Shown: positions 5,588 through 12,447 of the stretch, piece by piece
How the letters are laid out: every line of letters starts with the position of its first letter
Position numbering within the stretch: the stretch's first letter is position 1
Source of the DNA: Candidatus Glassiibacteriota bacterium
GTDB taxonomy: Bacteria; Gemmatimonadota; Glassbacteria; GWA2-58-10
DNA: 12,447 nucleotides
Assembly: GCA_030604975.1 (NCBI GenBank)
Contig: JAUVUV010000020.1
Location: 1-12,447 of the forward strand
Direction: 5' to 3'
Made by a program: the position numbers and the translations under genes
Notes under the pieces: model-generated
Databases searched by the model: none
Told to the model about the DNA's origin: nothing
What the model saw: the letters and a program-made list of their open reading frames with translations, nothing else

Positions 5588-5611
5588 GTTTTTTTTGTGA
5601 GGATATTTTCA

Positions 5612-6178
5612 ATGGACTGTAGTACTTTTAAGAACAATTTCTCGGCCTACCTCGAAAGTGAGCTGGACAAGAATACTCTTGCCTCCTGCGAATCGCACCT
5701 CAAGCAATGCCCGAGCTGTTCCCGTCTTGTTGCCGCTTACCGGTCAGGTATAACCGTGCTGTCGGAGATCACGGAATTGGAAGCACCGGAAGATCTTTTT
5801 GAGCGGGTTATGGCGGCTGTCAAGCAACCTCAGGAGGCTAAAATTATCCGCTGGGGAAGGCCGCGTATCTGGGTGCCAGTGGCAGCAGCGGCCACTTTGG
5901 TTTTTGCCTTGACTTTCTCGCTTTTCCACAGCGGGAGAATTGATTCAGGTGCTTACAGCGAACTGGCAGTGGTGGACTCCACGATGGATCTCGTCACTAT
6001 GCAGATGCTGGAAGAAATGCCGCAATATACCCAGGAATCGAACAAAAGGGCGCGCGCCAGGGCTTACCTTGCCTCCTATACCCCGGATGAGACAGGGGAT
6101 GAAGAGGCGGTGCTGAGCTATGGGGTAAGCCGCCATCCTGTTTTTGTCGAAAGCGGTGTTAGCAGCCCTGGAGAATAA
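5612..6178 (+). CDS. Zinc-finger anti-sigma-factor-like single-pass membrane protein
   Basis: The N-terminus matches the zinc-binding anti-sigma (ZAS, zf-HC2) fold. Cys 3 is followed by a helix (FKNNFSAYLESELDK), and then His 29, Cys 33 and Cys 36 in HLKQCPSC, the H-x3-C-x2-C signature. Proteins of this type sequester an ECF sigma factor at the membrane. A linker and one membrane helix follow (about 87-105, WVPVAAAATLVFALTFSLF), then an 80-residue, mostly acidic outer part with no recognised domain. Length is 188 aa. ATG 5612 is chosen because it places Cys 3 at the expected position and GTGAGGA lies about 10 nt upstream; a GTG at 5597 is in frame. No ECF sigma gene is adjacent, which is unusual, so the partner is unknown or the domain has another role. 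A clear terminator follows at 6223. Confidence 0.85.
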   Translation: MDCSTFKNNFSAYLESELDKNTLASCESHLKQCPSCSRLVAAYRSGITVLSEITELEAPEDLFERVMAAVKQPQEAKIIRWGRPRIWVPVAAAATLVFALTFSLFHSGRIDSGAYSELAVVDSTMDLVTMQMLEEMPQYTQESNKRARARAYLASYTPDETGDEEAVLSYGVSRHPVFVESGVSSPGE

Positions 6179-6222
6179 AAATCAGCCCTTGCGGCTAAGT
6201 CCTCAAAAAAGCGTTGACTGGC

Positions 6223-6255
6223 AGCCGGATTCCTATTCTGGGTTTCCGGCTTTTT
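6223..6255 (+). terminator. Intrinsic terminator after the anti-sigma-like gene
   Basis: AGCCGGA (6223-6229) pairs perfectly with TCCGGCT (6245-6251) across 15 nt, and the stem runs into TTTTTCATTT. It starts 45 nt after the stop codon at 6178 and separates this gene from the holA operon. Confidence 0.75.
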
Positions 6256-6323
6256 CATTTCAGTGCCCGATAAAATTAATTCTTATCCACTATACCCCAA
6301 AACCTGCCCCTGAATATTTCTTC

Positions 6324-6352
6324 TTGAGAACCACGATAGATTTCCTTAATAT
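6324..6352 (+). promoter_or_regulatory. Candidate sigma-70-type promoter for the holA operon
   Basis: TTGAGA (6324-6329, 5 of 6 matches) is followed after 17 nt by TAATAT (6347-6352, 4 of 6). A better -10 (TATTAT, 6350-6355) is available at 20-nt spacing. It lies between the upstream terminator and holA and gives a leader of about 50 nt. Confidence 0.5.
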
Positions 6353-6411
6353 TATATTAGTGATTTGTTAAAAGTGACGGTTTTCCCTCTTATCTGGTTT
6401 TGTAAATTTAT

Positions 6412-7449
6412 ATGCCCAGGGTTGATCTAAACAGTATTGCCCGGCAGACAGCCGAGGGTAAATTCCATCCGGTCTATTTTTTTCACGGTGATGAGACTTA
6501 TCTCACCCGCCAGGCGATTGACACGGTTGTCGAGCGGGCGGTGGATAAGGCCACTGCTGATTTCAACTACGAGCGCTTTTATGGCGCGGACATGAATGCA
6601 GATGGGCTGTTCACCTCGATTTCGACCCCGCCGATGATGGCCCCTCGACGGGTGGTCCTGGTTCGAAACCTGGAAAAGGCGAATTTGAAGTCCAAGGAAA
6701 CTTTGGCTGAATATGCGGGAAACCCGGTCGCAAGCACGGTTCTGATCCTCGCTGCCGGAGAAAGGATCCGTATCGACTCCCGCAAGAAAAGCCCGAAATG
6801 GGCGGTGAGCTTGCAGAAAACTGCTGCCACGGCTCTTTTCTGGCCGCTCAAGGAGCCGGAACTGGTCCGCTGGATAGTGGACACAGCGGAACTGAAAGGT
6901 AAAAAGATAAGGCCCCAGGTGGCCTATGAGCTTTACGCGCGAATCGGAGACAATCTCGCCCGCCTTGCCGATGAGCTGGAGAAACTGTCCTTTTTCTGCG
7001 GTGAACGGGCTGAGATCGAAACTGAAGATGTCAGCCGGATGACTGGTATTGACAAGGGCGGCACGGTTTTCGACTGGGTCGATTCCCTGGCTGCGAACGA
7101 GACTGTTAAATCATGCTATCTTGCCGGTTATCTCGCCTCCCATGGCGAATCAGCAGTGGGTTCGATTGCCGTTGCCGCGTCGCATTTTACCAGAGTTGCC
7201 AGGATCAAGGAGATGCTTCAGGCGGGAAAACCTGCTGGAGAGATAAAAAAAGAGCTGGGCCTGGTAAACTGGCGTGATGATTCGCTCAGCGATCTGTTTC
7301 GGCAGGCCCGTCAGTATTCAGTCGCTCAGCTCGAACGGGCTCTGGAACTATTGCTCAAGACAGATTTACAATTGAAAACCAGCGGGCTGCCCGATCGCCT
7401 GATCCTCGAAGGGCTGTCCTTTCGATTCAAGAGCGAGGTGGCAGGATGA
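6412..7449 (+). CDS. holA: DNA polymerase III delta subunit
   Basis: Delta is the wrench of the clamp loader that opens the beta sliding clamp during replication. The protein has 345 residues, normal for the family. The N-terminal AAA+-like domain begins with HPVYFFHGDETYLTRQAID (about 18-36), the family's opening motif, and continues through MMAPRRVVLVRNLEKAN (about 74-90). As in other delta subunits, no Walker A is evident. The middle region has EPELVRWIVDTAELKGKKI and ARIGDNLARLADELEKLSFF (about 175-203), and the C-terminal helical collar domain has ELLLKTDLQLKTSGLPDRLILEGL (about 310-333). The start is ATG 6412; there is no good Shine-Dalgarno, only TTGTAAATTTAT before it, so translation may be weak. 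It is the first gene of the operon with the TPR/SPOR gene, mutS and queD, and its last codons overlap the next gene by 4 nt. Confidence 0.92.
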   Translation: MPRVDLNSIARQTAEGKFHPVYFFHGDETYLTRQAIDTVVERAVDKATADFNYERFYGADMNADGLFTSISTPPMMAPRRVVLVRNLEKANLKSKETLAEYAGNPVASTVLILAAGERIRIDSRKKSPKWAVSLQKTAATALFWPLKEPELVRWIVDTAELKGKKIRPQVAYELYARIGDNLARLADELEKLSFFCGERAEIETEDVSRMTGIDKGGTVFDWVDSLAANETVKSCYLAGYLASHGESAVGSIAVAASHFTRVARIKEMLQAGKPAGEIKKELGLVNWRDDSLSDLFRQARQYSVAQLERALELLLKTDLQLKTSGLPDRLILEGLSFRFKSEVAG

Positions 7450-8429
7450 GGGTAAGTGGTTTGCCATCGGTATTTCGCACCTTTGCCTTTGCGCTTGTTT
7501 TTTCGCTGATCTGCGCGGTACTTGCGCAGGCCCAGGGAATGCTCGAGGTGGCGGAAAAACAGATGGCAGCCGGCCTTGGCTCAGACGCCAGAACCTTGGT
7601 GGAGGCAGCTCTGACCTACTCTGTGGCCGGAGAAAAGGACCGCGCGCTCTATCTTCGGGCCGTTTTGACCGCCAGAGGTGATTCAGCCGCCGAGGCACTG
7701 GAGGAATTTACCAAAAGTAGCTTATCGGATAATTTGAAAGCCCAGGGTCTGGAACGGCTGGGAGATCTCGCCTATTCACAAGGCAAATACACAGATGCCA
7801 CCACTCACTGGCAGCAGGCCTATGAAACCGGATCGGGCAACCGGTTCCGGCAGCGCATGCTGAGCAAAATGTCCCGGGCGAACCTGCGGATGTCAAGGCC
7901 CCACGGCGCTCTTTCCTCTCTGCGGCAGGCCCAGCAACTCGGCGAAACCTCCCAGGCCGGAATGGTCTATTACTGGTGCGGAATGGCAAAACAGCTCACC
8001 GGCGACCGTGATGGCGCAGCCAGAGAGTTTATGGCCTCCTACACGCGGTCCGGTCACCGCTACAGCCTTTGCGCCCTTTACCGTCTGAACGAAATCTACG
8101 GGCAGGGAGAAAGCAAGAACGCCGGAGAATGGCGAAACCGATGGAGAGAATCGAGCCAGGGAACGGTTTTCGACAAAAAACACCTCTCCTCGTCCCTTGT
8201 CAGCGGATATATCATCCAACTCGGAGCCTTTTCCACAGCTGAGCGGGCGCGTTTACTCGCCCAAAAGGCCCGCCGCCTCGGGCTTGACGCTATTGTGCGA
8301 TCACCTGCCGCGGACGGCCTCTACCGGGTGAGGATTGAGGGTATCCCCTCGCGTAAAAAGATGGACAGAATCATCTCCGTGCTGAAAAAAAATCGTATCG
8401 AATATCATATTATCGCCCCAGGAGGTTAG
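7446..8429 (+). CDS. Secreted TPR and SPOR-domain protein
   Basis: The 327-residue product has a signal peptide (basic start, hydrophobic 11-27, likely cut near AQA-QG at 29-31). It is followed by a helical repeat region (about 32-235) resembling TPR units, for example LERLGDLAYSQGKYTDATTHWQQAYE (102-127) and MVYYWCGMAKQLTGDRDGAAREF (173-195). A C-terminal SPOR domain (254-324) starts YIIQLGAFSTAERARLLAQKARR. SPOR domains bind denuded glycan strands of septal peptidoglycan, so the protein probably acts in the periplasm at division or in envelope upkeep. ATG 7446 overlaps the holA stop (ATGA) and has GAGGTGG just upstream, showing translational coupling. TAG ends it 6 nt before mutS. Placement between holA and mutS is not functionally obvious. 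Confidence 0.88.
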   Translation: MRVSGLPSVFRTFAFALVFSLICAVLAQAQGMLEVAEKQMAAGLGSDARTLVEAALTYSVAGEKDRALYLRAVLTARGDSAAEALEEFTKSSLSDNLKAQGLERLGDLAYSQGKYTDATTHWQQAYETGSGNRFRQRMLSKMSRANLRMSRPHGALSSLRQAQQLGETSQAGMVYYWCGMAKQLTGDRDGAAREFMASYTRSGHRYSLCALYRLNEIYGQGESKNAGEWRNRWRESSQGTVFDKKHLSSSLVSGYIIQLGAFSTAERARLLAQKARRLGLDAIVRSPAADGLYRVRIEGIPSRKKMDRIISVLKKNRIEYHIIAPGG

Positions 8430-8435
8430 CCCGCT

Positions 8436-11081
8436 ATGGCTGCCGAAACTCCCCTGATGGAGCAGTACTTTCGTATCAAAGCCGAACACCAGAACGAAAT
8501 CCTTCTTTTCCGCATGGGGGATTTCTACGAGATGTTCTGTGAGGATGCCAAGATCGGTTCAAAAGTAATGGGCGTGACACTCACCAGCCGTAATTGCGGG
8601 GCGGCCGGAAGGGTGCCTCTGGCGGGAGTGCCGGTAAAAGCGGTCGAGGGCTATATCGCCAAGCTGGTGAGCGCGGGCTACAAGGTGGCGATCTGCGAGC
8701 AGATTGAAGACCCCAAAAAAGCGAAAGTGATTGTCAAGCGTGCGGTAACAGAGGTTCTTACTCCCGGCACAGTGATGAGCGATTCCTTGCTCGATGCGGC
8801 CAGGAATAATTTTATTGCAGCAGTGCACCAAGCGCCCGAGGAAATGGTCGCCCTTGCCTGGCTCGATCTTTCCACCGGTGAGTTTTACCTGAGTACAACG
8901 CGTCTGGACTACCTGGCAGATGAAATAAGGCGGATTTCACCAAAGGAAATCCTGCTCGAGGGTGCTGACGGGCTTGCCGAGGCTCCGCGCTCAAAAGGCA
9001 GCCATGTGCTTTACGACGCCCTGGGAATCTCGCCCACAGATACATATCATCTTACTTTCCTGGAGGACTGGCGTTTCGACCGGGAAAGCTGCGCCCGGGC
9101 ACTGCGCAACCATTTCGAGGTGGCCTCGTTCAATGGTTTCGGTATTGAAGACGACCATCCGGCGCTTATTCCGGCTGGAGTGATGCTCGAATATGTTGGC
9201 AGTATGCAGCCGACCAGCCTTCAGCACATCCGCAAACTGACTCCTTTCAAGCCCGAAAACGTGGTGATCCTCGACCGCTCGACTGTAGAGAATCTTGAAC
9301 TGATCTACAATTTCAGCGGCGGGTGCTCAGGAACATTGCTAGAGGTGTTAGATAAGACCTGTACTGCCATGGGTGCCCGCACCCTGAGACGCTGGGTGCT
9401 CGAACCGCTGCTCGATTTCGAGGCGATCAGCATCAGGCACGATATCGTGGAGGCCTTTCATGGGGAGGCAAAACTAAGGCGAGAGGTGCGCGAGCTGTTA
9501 GGCCAGGTGGCGGACATCCAGCGCCTGACAGCACGCACCAGCAGCCAGAGGGCAAGCCCACGCGATTTGGCAGCCCTGGGACGCTCGATCGGAAAGATTC
9601 CGGAAATCAAAAAACTGCTGGCGGACTCGCAAGGGGAGGCACTCACGCAGCTTGCCAAAGGGCTGAAGGAGTTCCCGAAACTAGTCCGGCTGATTTCCGA
9701 CGCCATGGTTGATGACCCTCCGGCGCAATTGACAGACGGCGGGGTGATTCGCGAGGGATACAACGCCAAACTGGACGGGCTGCGCAAACTGGTTACTGAA
9801 GGGAAGGACTGGATTGCCAGGCATGAGGCCGAAGAGCGCGAGCGCACAGGAATTCAAAATCTAAAAGTAAAATATAATAAGGTATTCGGCTATTTTATCG
9901 AGGTAACCAAGAGAAACATTCACCTGGTCCCGGAGCATTACATCCGCAAGCAGACAATTTCTACCGGCGAACGATATATTACACCCCAGCTGAAAGAGTA
10001 CGAGGAAAAGGTTCTGGGCGCTGAGGAAAAGATCGTCTCCATGGAATATGAGCTTTTTTGCGGACTCAGGGAACACCTGGCAGAATACAGCGGCCGGTTG
10101 CTGGACGTTGCGGAGAAACTCGGCGTGTGCGATGTCACCTCCACTCTGGCAGAGGTGGCTGTGGAAAACAACTATGTTCGGCCGCGGATGGTCGAGGGGG
10201 AGCGGATCTATATCCGCGAGGGCCGCCACCCGGTGGTGGAGCGCATGGCGCTTGGCAAAAGTTTCGTGCCTAACGATATCCAGCTGGAGAACAGCGACGA
10301 GCAGATCATTATTCTCACAGGCCCGAACATGGCGGGCAAGTCCACGATTCTTCGCCAGGTGGGTTTGATATGTCTCATGGCGCAGATAGGAAGTTTCGTG
10401 TCTGCTGCCGAGGCCGAGCTCTGTCTGGTGGACCGTATCTTCACCCGGGTCGGGGCAAGCGACAACCTTGCCCGTGGCCAGAGCACTTTCATGGTGGAGA
10501 TGAACGAAACCGCGAACATCCTTAACAATGCCAGCCCCCGAAGCCTGATCCTGCTGGATGAGATCGGCCGGGGAACCAGCACTTTCGACGGTCTCTCAAT
10601 CGCCTGGGCAGTAACCGAGTTCATTCACGAGCACCCCGAATGCGCGGCCAAGACAATATTCGCCACCCATTACCATGAACTGACCGAACTGGAGGCCCTT
10701 CTGCCCCGAGTGGCCAACTACAACGTGCTGGTAAAAGAATACGGGGAAAAGATTATTTTCCTGCACAAGATTCAGCGCGGGAATTCCGACCGCAGCTACG
10801 GAATCCAGGTGGCCCGCCTGGCGGGGATTCCGCAAGAAATTATTACCCGCGCCCGGGAGGTGCTGGACAACCTGGAGAGCAGCGAGTTCACCACAGAGAA
10901 CATCCCGACCCTGGCCCGCGGCGAGCACGCTCCGCGTGTCCGGTTTGAGCGAGACCAACTGCCCCTGTTCGGCTCGAGCGTGCCCAACCCGGCTGTGGAG
11001 GATTTGAGAAAGCTTGATCCCGATAAGTTGACCCCGATCGAAGCGCTGATGATGCTTTACGAGCTTAAGAAAAAGGTTTGA
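8436..11081 (+). CDS. mutS: DNA mismatch repair protein MutS
   Basis: MutS recognises base mismatches and small loops and recruits MutL. The 881-residue protein is full length. The mismatch-binding domain opens with FRMGDFYEMF, where Phe 30 and Glu 32 form the F-x-E motif that reads the mismatch. Further marks are LTSRNCGAAGRVPLAGVP (about 50-67), the lever/clamp region with GVIREGYNAKLDGLRKL and KVKYNKVFGYFIEVTK (in the 430-495 range), and the ATPase domain. That domain has Walker A GPNMAGKST (629-637), the ST-loop DNLARGQSTFMVEM, Walker B LILLDEIGRGTSTFDG (Asp 708, Glu 709) and ATHYHELTELE. The C-terminus has TPIEALMMLYELKKK, typical of the end of the family. ATG 8436 has AGGAGG about 10 nt upstream, within the end of the SPOR gene. 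Confidence 0.98.
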   Translation: MAAETPLMEQYFRIKAEHQNEILLFRMGDFYEMFCEDAKIGSKVMGVTLTSRNCGAAGRVPLAGVPVKAVEGYIAKLVSAGYKVAICEQIEDPKKAKVIVKRAVTEVLTPGTVMSDSLLDAARNNFIAAVHQAPEEMVALAWLDLSTGEFYLSTTRLDYLADEIRRISPKEILLEGADGLAEAPRSKGSHVLYDALGISPTDTYHLTFLEDWRFDRESCARALRNHFEVASFNGFGIEDDHPALIPAGVMLEYVGSMQPTSLQHIRKLTPFKPENVVILDRSTVENLELIYNFSGGCSGTLLEVLDKTCTAMGARTLRRWVLEPLLDFEAISIRHDIVEAFHGEAKLRREVRELLGQVADIQRLTARTSSQRASPRDLAALGRSIGKIPEIKKLLADSQGEALTQLAKGLKEFPKLVRLISDAMVDDPPAQLTDGGVIREGYNAKLDGLRKLVTEGKDWIARHEAEERERTGIQNLKVKYNKVFGYFIEVTKRNIHLVPEHYIRKQTISTGERYITPQLKEYEEKVLGAEEKIVSMEYELFCGLREHLAEYSGRLLDVAEKLGVCDVTSTLAEVAVENNYVRPRMVEGERIYIREGRHPVVERMALGKSFVPNDIQLENSDEQIIILTGPNMAGKSTILRQVGLICLMAQIGSFVSAAEAELCLVDRIFTRVGASDNLARGQSTFMVEMNETANILNNASPRSLILLDEIGRGTSTFDGLSIAWAVTEFIHEHPECAAKTIFATHYHELTELEALLPRVANYNVLVKEYGEKIIFLHKIQRGNSDRSYGIQVARLAGIPQEIITRAREVLDNLESSEFTTENIPTLARGEHAPRVRFERDQLPLFGSSVPNPAVEDLRKLDPDKLTPIEALMMLYELKKKV

Positions 11082-11084
11082 ACC

Positions 11085-11453
11085 ATGTACAGGATCACTG
11101 TGGAAGATGATTTTTCCTCTGCCCACCGGCTCAGGGAGTACCAGGGCAAATGTTCCTCCCTGCATGGCCACAATTGGAAGGTGCGGCTCACCGTGCGGGC
11201 CCGTGAGCTGGATGATCGGGGGATCACCATAGATTTCGGCAAGCTGAAAAAGCTTATCGCCTCCCTGGTCAGCCGGTTCGACCATGTTGACCTGAACCAG
11301 ATCCCTCCTTTCGACAGGCTTAACCCCACGGCCGAAAATATCGCCCGCACGATTTTCGAGCTGGCCGCAGAGGAGCTGCCTGCAGGAATCGAAGTTGACC
11401 GGGTAGTGGTCTGGGAATCGGAGAAAAACCGAATGGAGTACTCGGGGGAGTAG
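11085..11453 (+). CDS. queD: 6-carboxy-tetrahydropterin synthase QueD (PTPS family)
   Basis: QueD converts 7,8-dihydroneopterin triphosphate to 6-carboxy-5,6,7,8-tetrahydropterin in the route to 7-deazaguanines such as queuosine. The 122-residue protein has the family's zinc ligands: His 14 in SSAHRL and His 27 and His 29 in LHGHNW. The catalytic Cys 23 appears in the CxxxHGH arrangement expected of QueD and PTPS-II, not the Glu of PTPS-III. TIDFGKLKKLI (48-58), RFDHVDLN with Asp 66 and His 67, NPTAENIARTIFE (80-92) and the pterin-anchoring Glu 111 in VWESEKNRMEY are also present. It starts 3 nt after mutS with only a weak ribosome binding site, so it is probably co-expressed by coupling. No other queuosine gene is in the window; a tetrahydrobiopterin-type role is a less likely alternative. 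Confidence 0.92.
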   Translation: MYRITVEDDFSSAHRLREYQGKCSSLHGHNWKVRLTVRARELDDRGITIDFGKLKKLIASLVSRFDHVDLNQIPPFDRLNPTAENIARTIFELAAEELPAGIEVDRVVVWESEKNRMEYSGE

Positions 11454-11762
11454 CGGGGCTGTAGAATCCCAGATGGCACCGATTGATCGCTGAGGACAGG
11501 GATTATTGCTTTCACACAGCCAGGTAGATTCTTCATCATCTGTGAAATCAATTATTGTCCGTGTACTCCTTGATTCAGAAGGCAGGTAATGGGAAAAAGG
11601 ATTTTATTTAAACATTGGCGTATCTGAAAGCATCAGGTTTCAGAGTGGCATTGCTGCTGAACTTTGGTGGGCTGAAAGTAATGATAAAGCGTCTTATAAA
11701 CTAATAAGCTTGCAAATCTGTTTTATAGATTAAAACTGTTATTTAAAGGGGCTTCGCATAAT
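11454..11762. other. Intergenic stretch before the AT-rich amidotransferase gene
   Basis: I see no gene in these 309 bp. A 7-bp inverted repeat (TCTGAAA 11623-11629, TTTCAGA 11638-11644) is not followed by a T-run, so no clear terminator for the holA-queD operon is visible. Base composition turns AT-rich from about 11650. TATAAA near 11695 and TTGCAA at 11710-11715 are present but do not form a well-spaced promoter. AAAGGGG lies about 11 nt before the next ATG. Confidence 0.6.
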
Positions 11763-12447
11763 ATGAAGAAGTTTGCAGGATTTCTACTTGTACTTATTCT
11801 TCTTTCTCTGAGTGTTTTTTTTCATCAGTGTTATCCTGCACAGGAAAAAATCGATCAAGAAAAGACAAGAATCGTTTTAGTCCATCCTAGCGCCGAAAAT
11901 CTCAAATCCTTCCTTTATTTAATTGAAAATAACATAATTAAGATATCTGATCTGGAATTGATCGCAGTTTTTTATGCTATGACAAAAAGTGACTTCGATA
12001 AGTCAATAAAGTTCTTAGAAGAAAATGAGCACCCTTTTATCAATTTGCAGAAAATAGATGGGGATCTTAATCAAGACAATCTTTTTCAAAAAAATTCTTG
12101 TAGTAATAATTTTTACAAGATTTTTAAAGATTCTGATGGAATATTATTTTTTGGTGGCTTTGACTTACCTCCCTCAATCTATGAACAAAAAACAAGCTTA
12201 TTAACAAATATTAAAAATCCCCATCGTCATTATTTTGAACTTTCTTTTATGTTTCATCTTCTTGGTGGTAGTCAAAATGATAATTTTCAGCCGTACTTAG
12301 AAGAAAAACCGAATTACGTTGTTAATGGATTTTGTCTTGGGATGCAGAGCATGAATGTCGCAACGGGAGGTAGTTTGTATCAGGATATTCCTTCCGAGAT
12401 TTACGGATTGAAGTATGTAGAAGATGTACTAAGTTTGGATCAAGACC
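11763..12447 (+). CDS. Secreted PuuD-like class I glutamine amidotransferase (peptidase C26), partial
   Basis: An open frame of 228 complete codons runs off the right edge. It begins MKKFAGFLLVLILLSLSVFF, a signal peptide, and then HQC with Cys 23, a poor lipobox, so a lipoprotein is only possible. The rest reads like gamma-glutamyl-GABA hydrolases (PuuD): DGILFFGGFDLPPSIYE (about 125-141), RHYFELSFMFHLLGG and VVNGFCLGMQSMNVATGGSLYQDIP, with Cys 191 as the nucleophile in the GFCLGMQ elbow. The His/Glu that complete the triad would lie beyond the window. About 75 extra residues precede the nucleophile compared with PuuD, including the signal peptide and a KSDFDKSIKFLEENEHP segment. The gene is very AT-rich (about one third G+C by eye) and uses A/T-ending codons, unlike its neighbours, which suggests transfer. 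Substrate is unknown. Confidence 0.8.
   Translation, partial: MKKFAGFLLVLILLSLSVFFHQCYPAQEKIDQEKTRIVLVHPSAENLKSFLYLIENNIIKISDLELIAVFYAMTKSDFDKSIKFLEENEHPFINLQKIDGDLNQDNLFQKNSCSNNFYKIFKDSDGILFFGGFDLPPSIYEQKTSLLTNIKNPHRHYFELSFMFHLLGGSQNDNFQPYLEEKPNYVVNGFCLGMQSMNVATGGSLYQDIPSEIYGLKYVEDVLSLDQD

Larger units (their letters stand above)
5026..5611. other. Gene-poor stretch with clustered hairpins and a GC-richer block
   Basis: No convincing gene lies here. A minus-strand frame of 116 codons (5262-5612) has composition that changes abruptly along its length and runs through palindromic repeats, so I treat it as chance. The stretch contains hairpins at 5200-5229, 5348-5373, 5427-5449 and 5458-5479. 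A GC-richer block at about 5262-5400 lies inside otherwise AT-rich DNA and may be a dispersed repeat. The right end holds the promoter of the anti-sigma-like gene. Confidence 0.65.

Noticed and set aside
5262..5612. Minus-strand frame of 116 codons in the hairpin-rich gap
   Set aside because: It has no ribosome binding site, runs through the perfect palindrome and AT-rich hairpins, overlaps the next gene's promoter and start, and its composition changes abruptly along the frame.

Overview
The window comes from a bacterial chromosome. Most coding DNA is moderately GC-rich, and the gaps between transcription units are AT-rich. The core genes (mltG, ruvX, rho, holA, mutS, queD) are all in family form. 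A signal-peptide protein with a SPOR domain, an MltG-type lytic transglycosylase and membrane-anchored zinc-binding proteins point to a diderm (Gram-negative-type) bacterium. I cannot place it in a phylum from the sequence; an uncultured lineage is possible but this is a guess.

Layout. Positions 11-3000 are all on the minus strand: rho (1735-3000, GTG start, good ribosome binding site) with its own intrinsic terminator just after the stop, then a candidate promoter and the pair ruvX-mltG (peptidoglycan synthesis termination and a Holliday-junction resolvase-fold nuclease involved in RNA processing). Positions 3001-3593 form a divergent, AT-rich control region. It holds a strong candidate promoter firing toward rho with a leader of about 400 nt, a Fur-box-like palindrome overlapping its -35, a nested two-arm inverted repeat in the rho leader, and an extended -10 promoter facing right.

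Positions 3603-4643 hold two open frames in the same reading frame, separated only by one TAG codon. Together they read as one membrane protein: two N-terminal membrane helices, a degenerate Mrr/restriction-endonuclease-like domain lacking the catalytic residues, two zinc ribbons and a C-terminal membrane helix. The TAG falls inside the first zinc ribbon. If it is counted as one residue, the cysteine spacing of ribbon 1 equals that of ribbon 2 exactly, so this is a split gene, a recent nonsense mutation, a sequence error or a readthrough site. This is the most unusual feature I found. A small acidic protein with a CxCG motif follows (4723-5025).

Positions 5026-5611 contain no convincing gene. 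They hold a cluster of perfect hairpins and a GC-richer block that looks like a dispersed repeat. Next comes a zinc-finger anti-sigma-like membrane protein (5612-6178) with no sigma factor beside it, ended by an intrinsic terminator.

Positions 6412-11453 look like one operon: holA (DNA polymerase III delta), a TPR/SPOR envelope protein overlapping it by 4 nt, mutS, and queD 3 nt after mutS. It joins DNA replication and repair to an envelope protein and a deazapurine biosynthesis enzyme. After a 309-bp gap the window ends inside a strikingly AT-rich gene for a secreted or membrane-tethered PuuD-like class I glutamine amidotransferase (peptidase C26), which runs off the right edge.

No tRNA, rRNA, CRISPR array or complete insertion sequence was seen.
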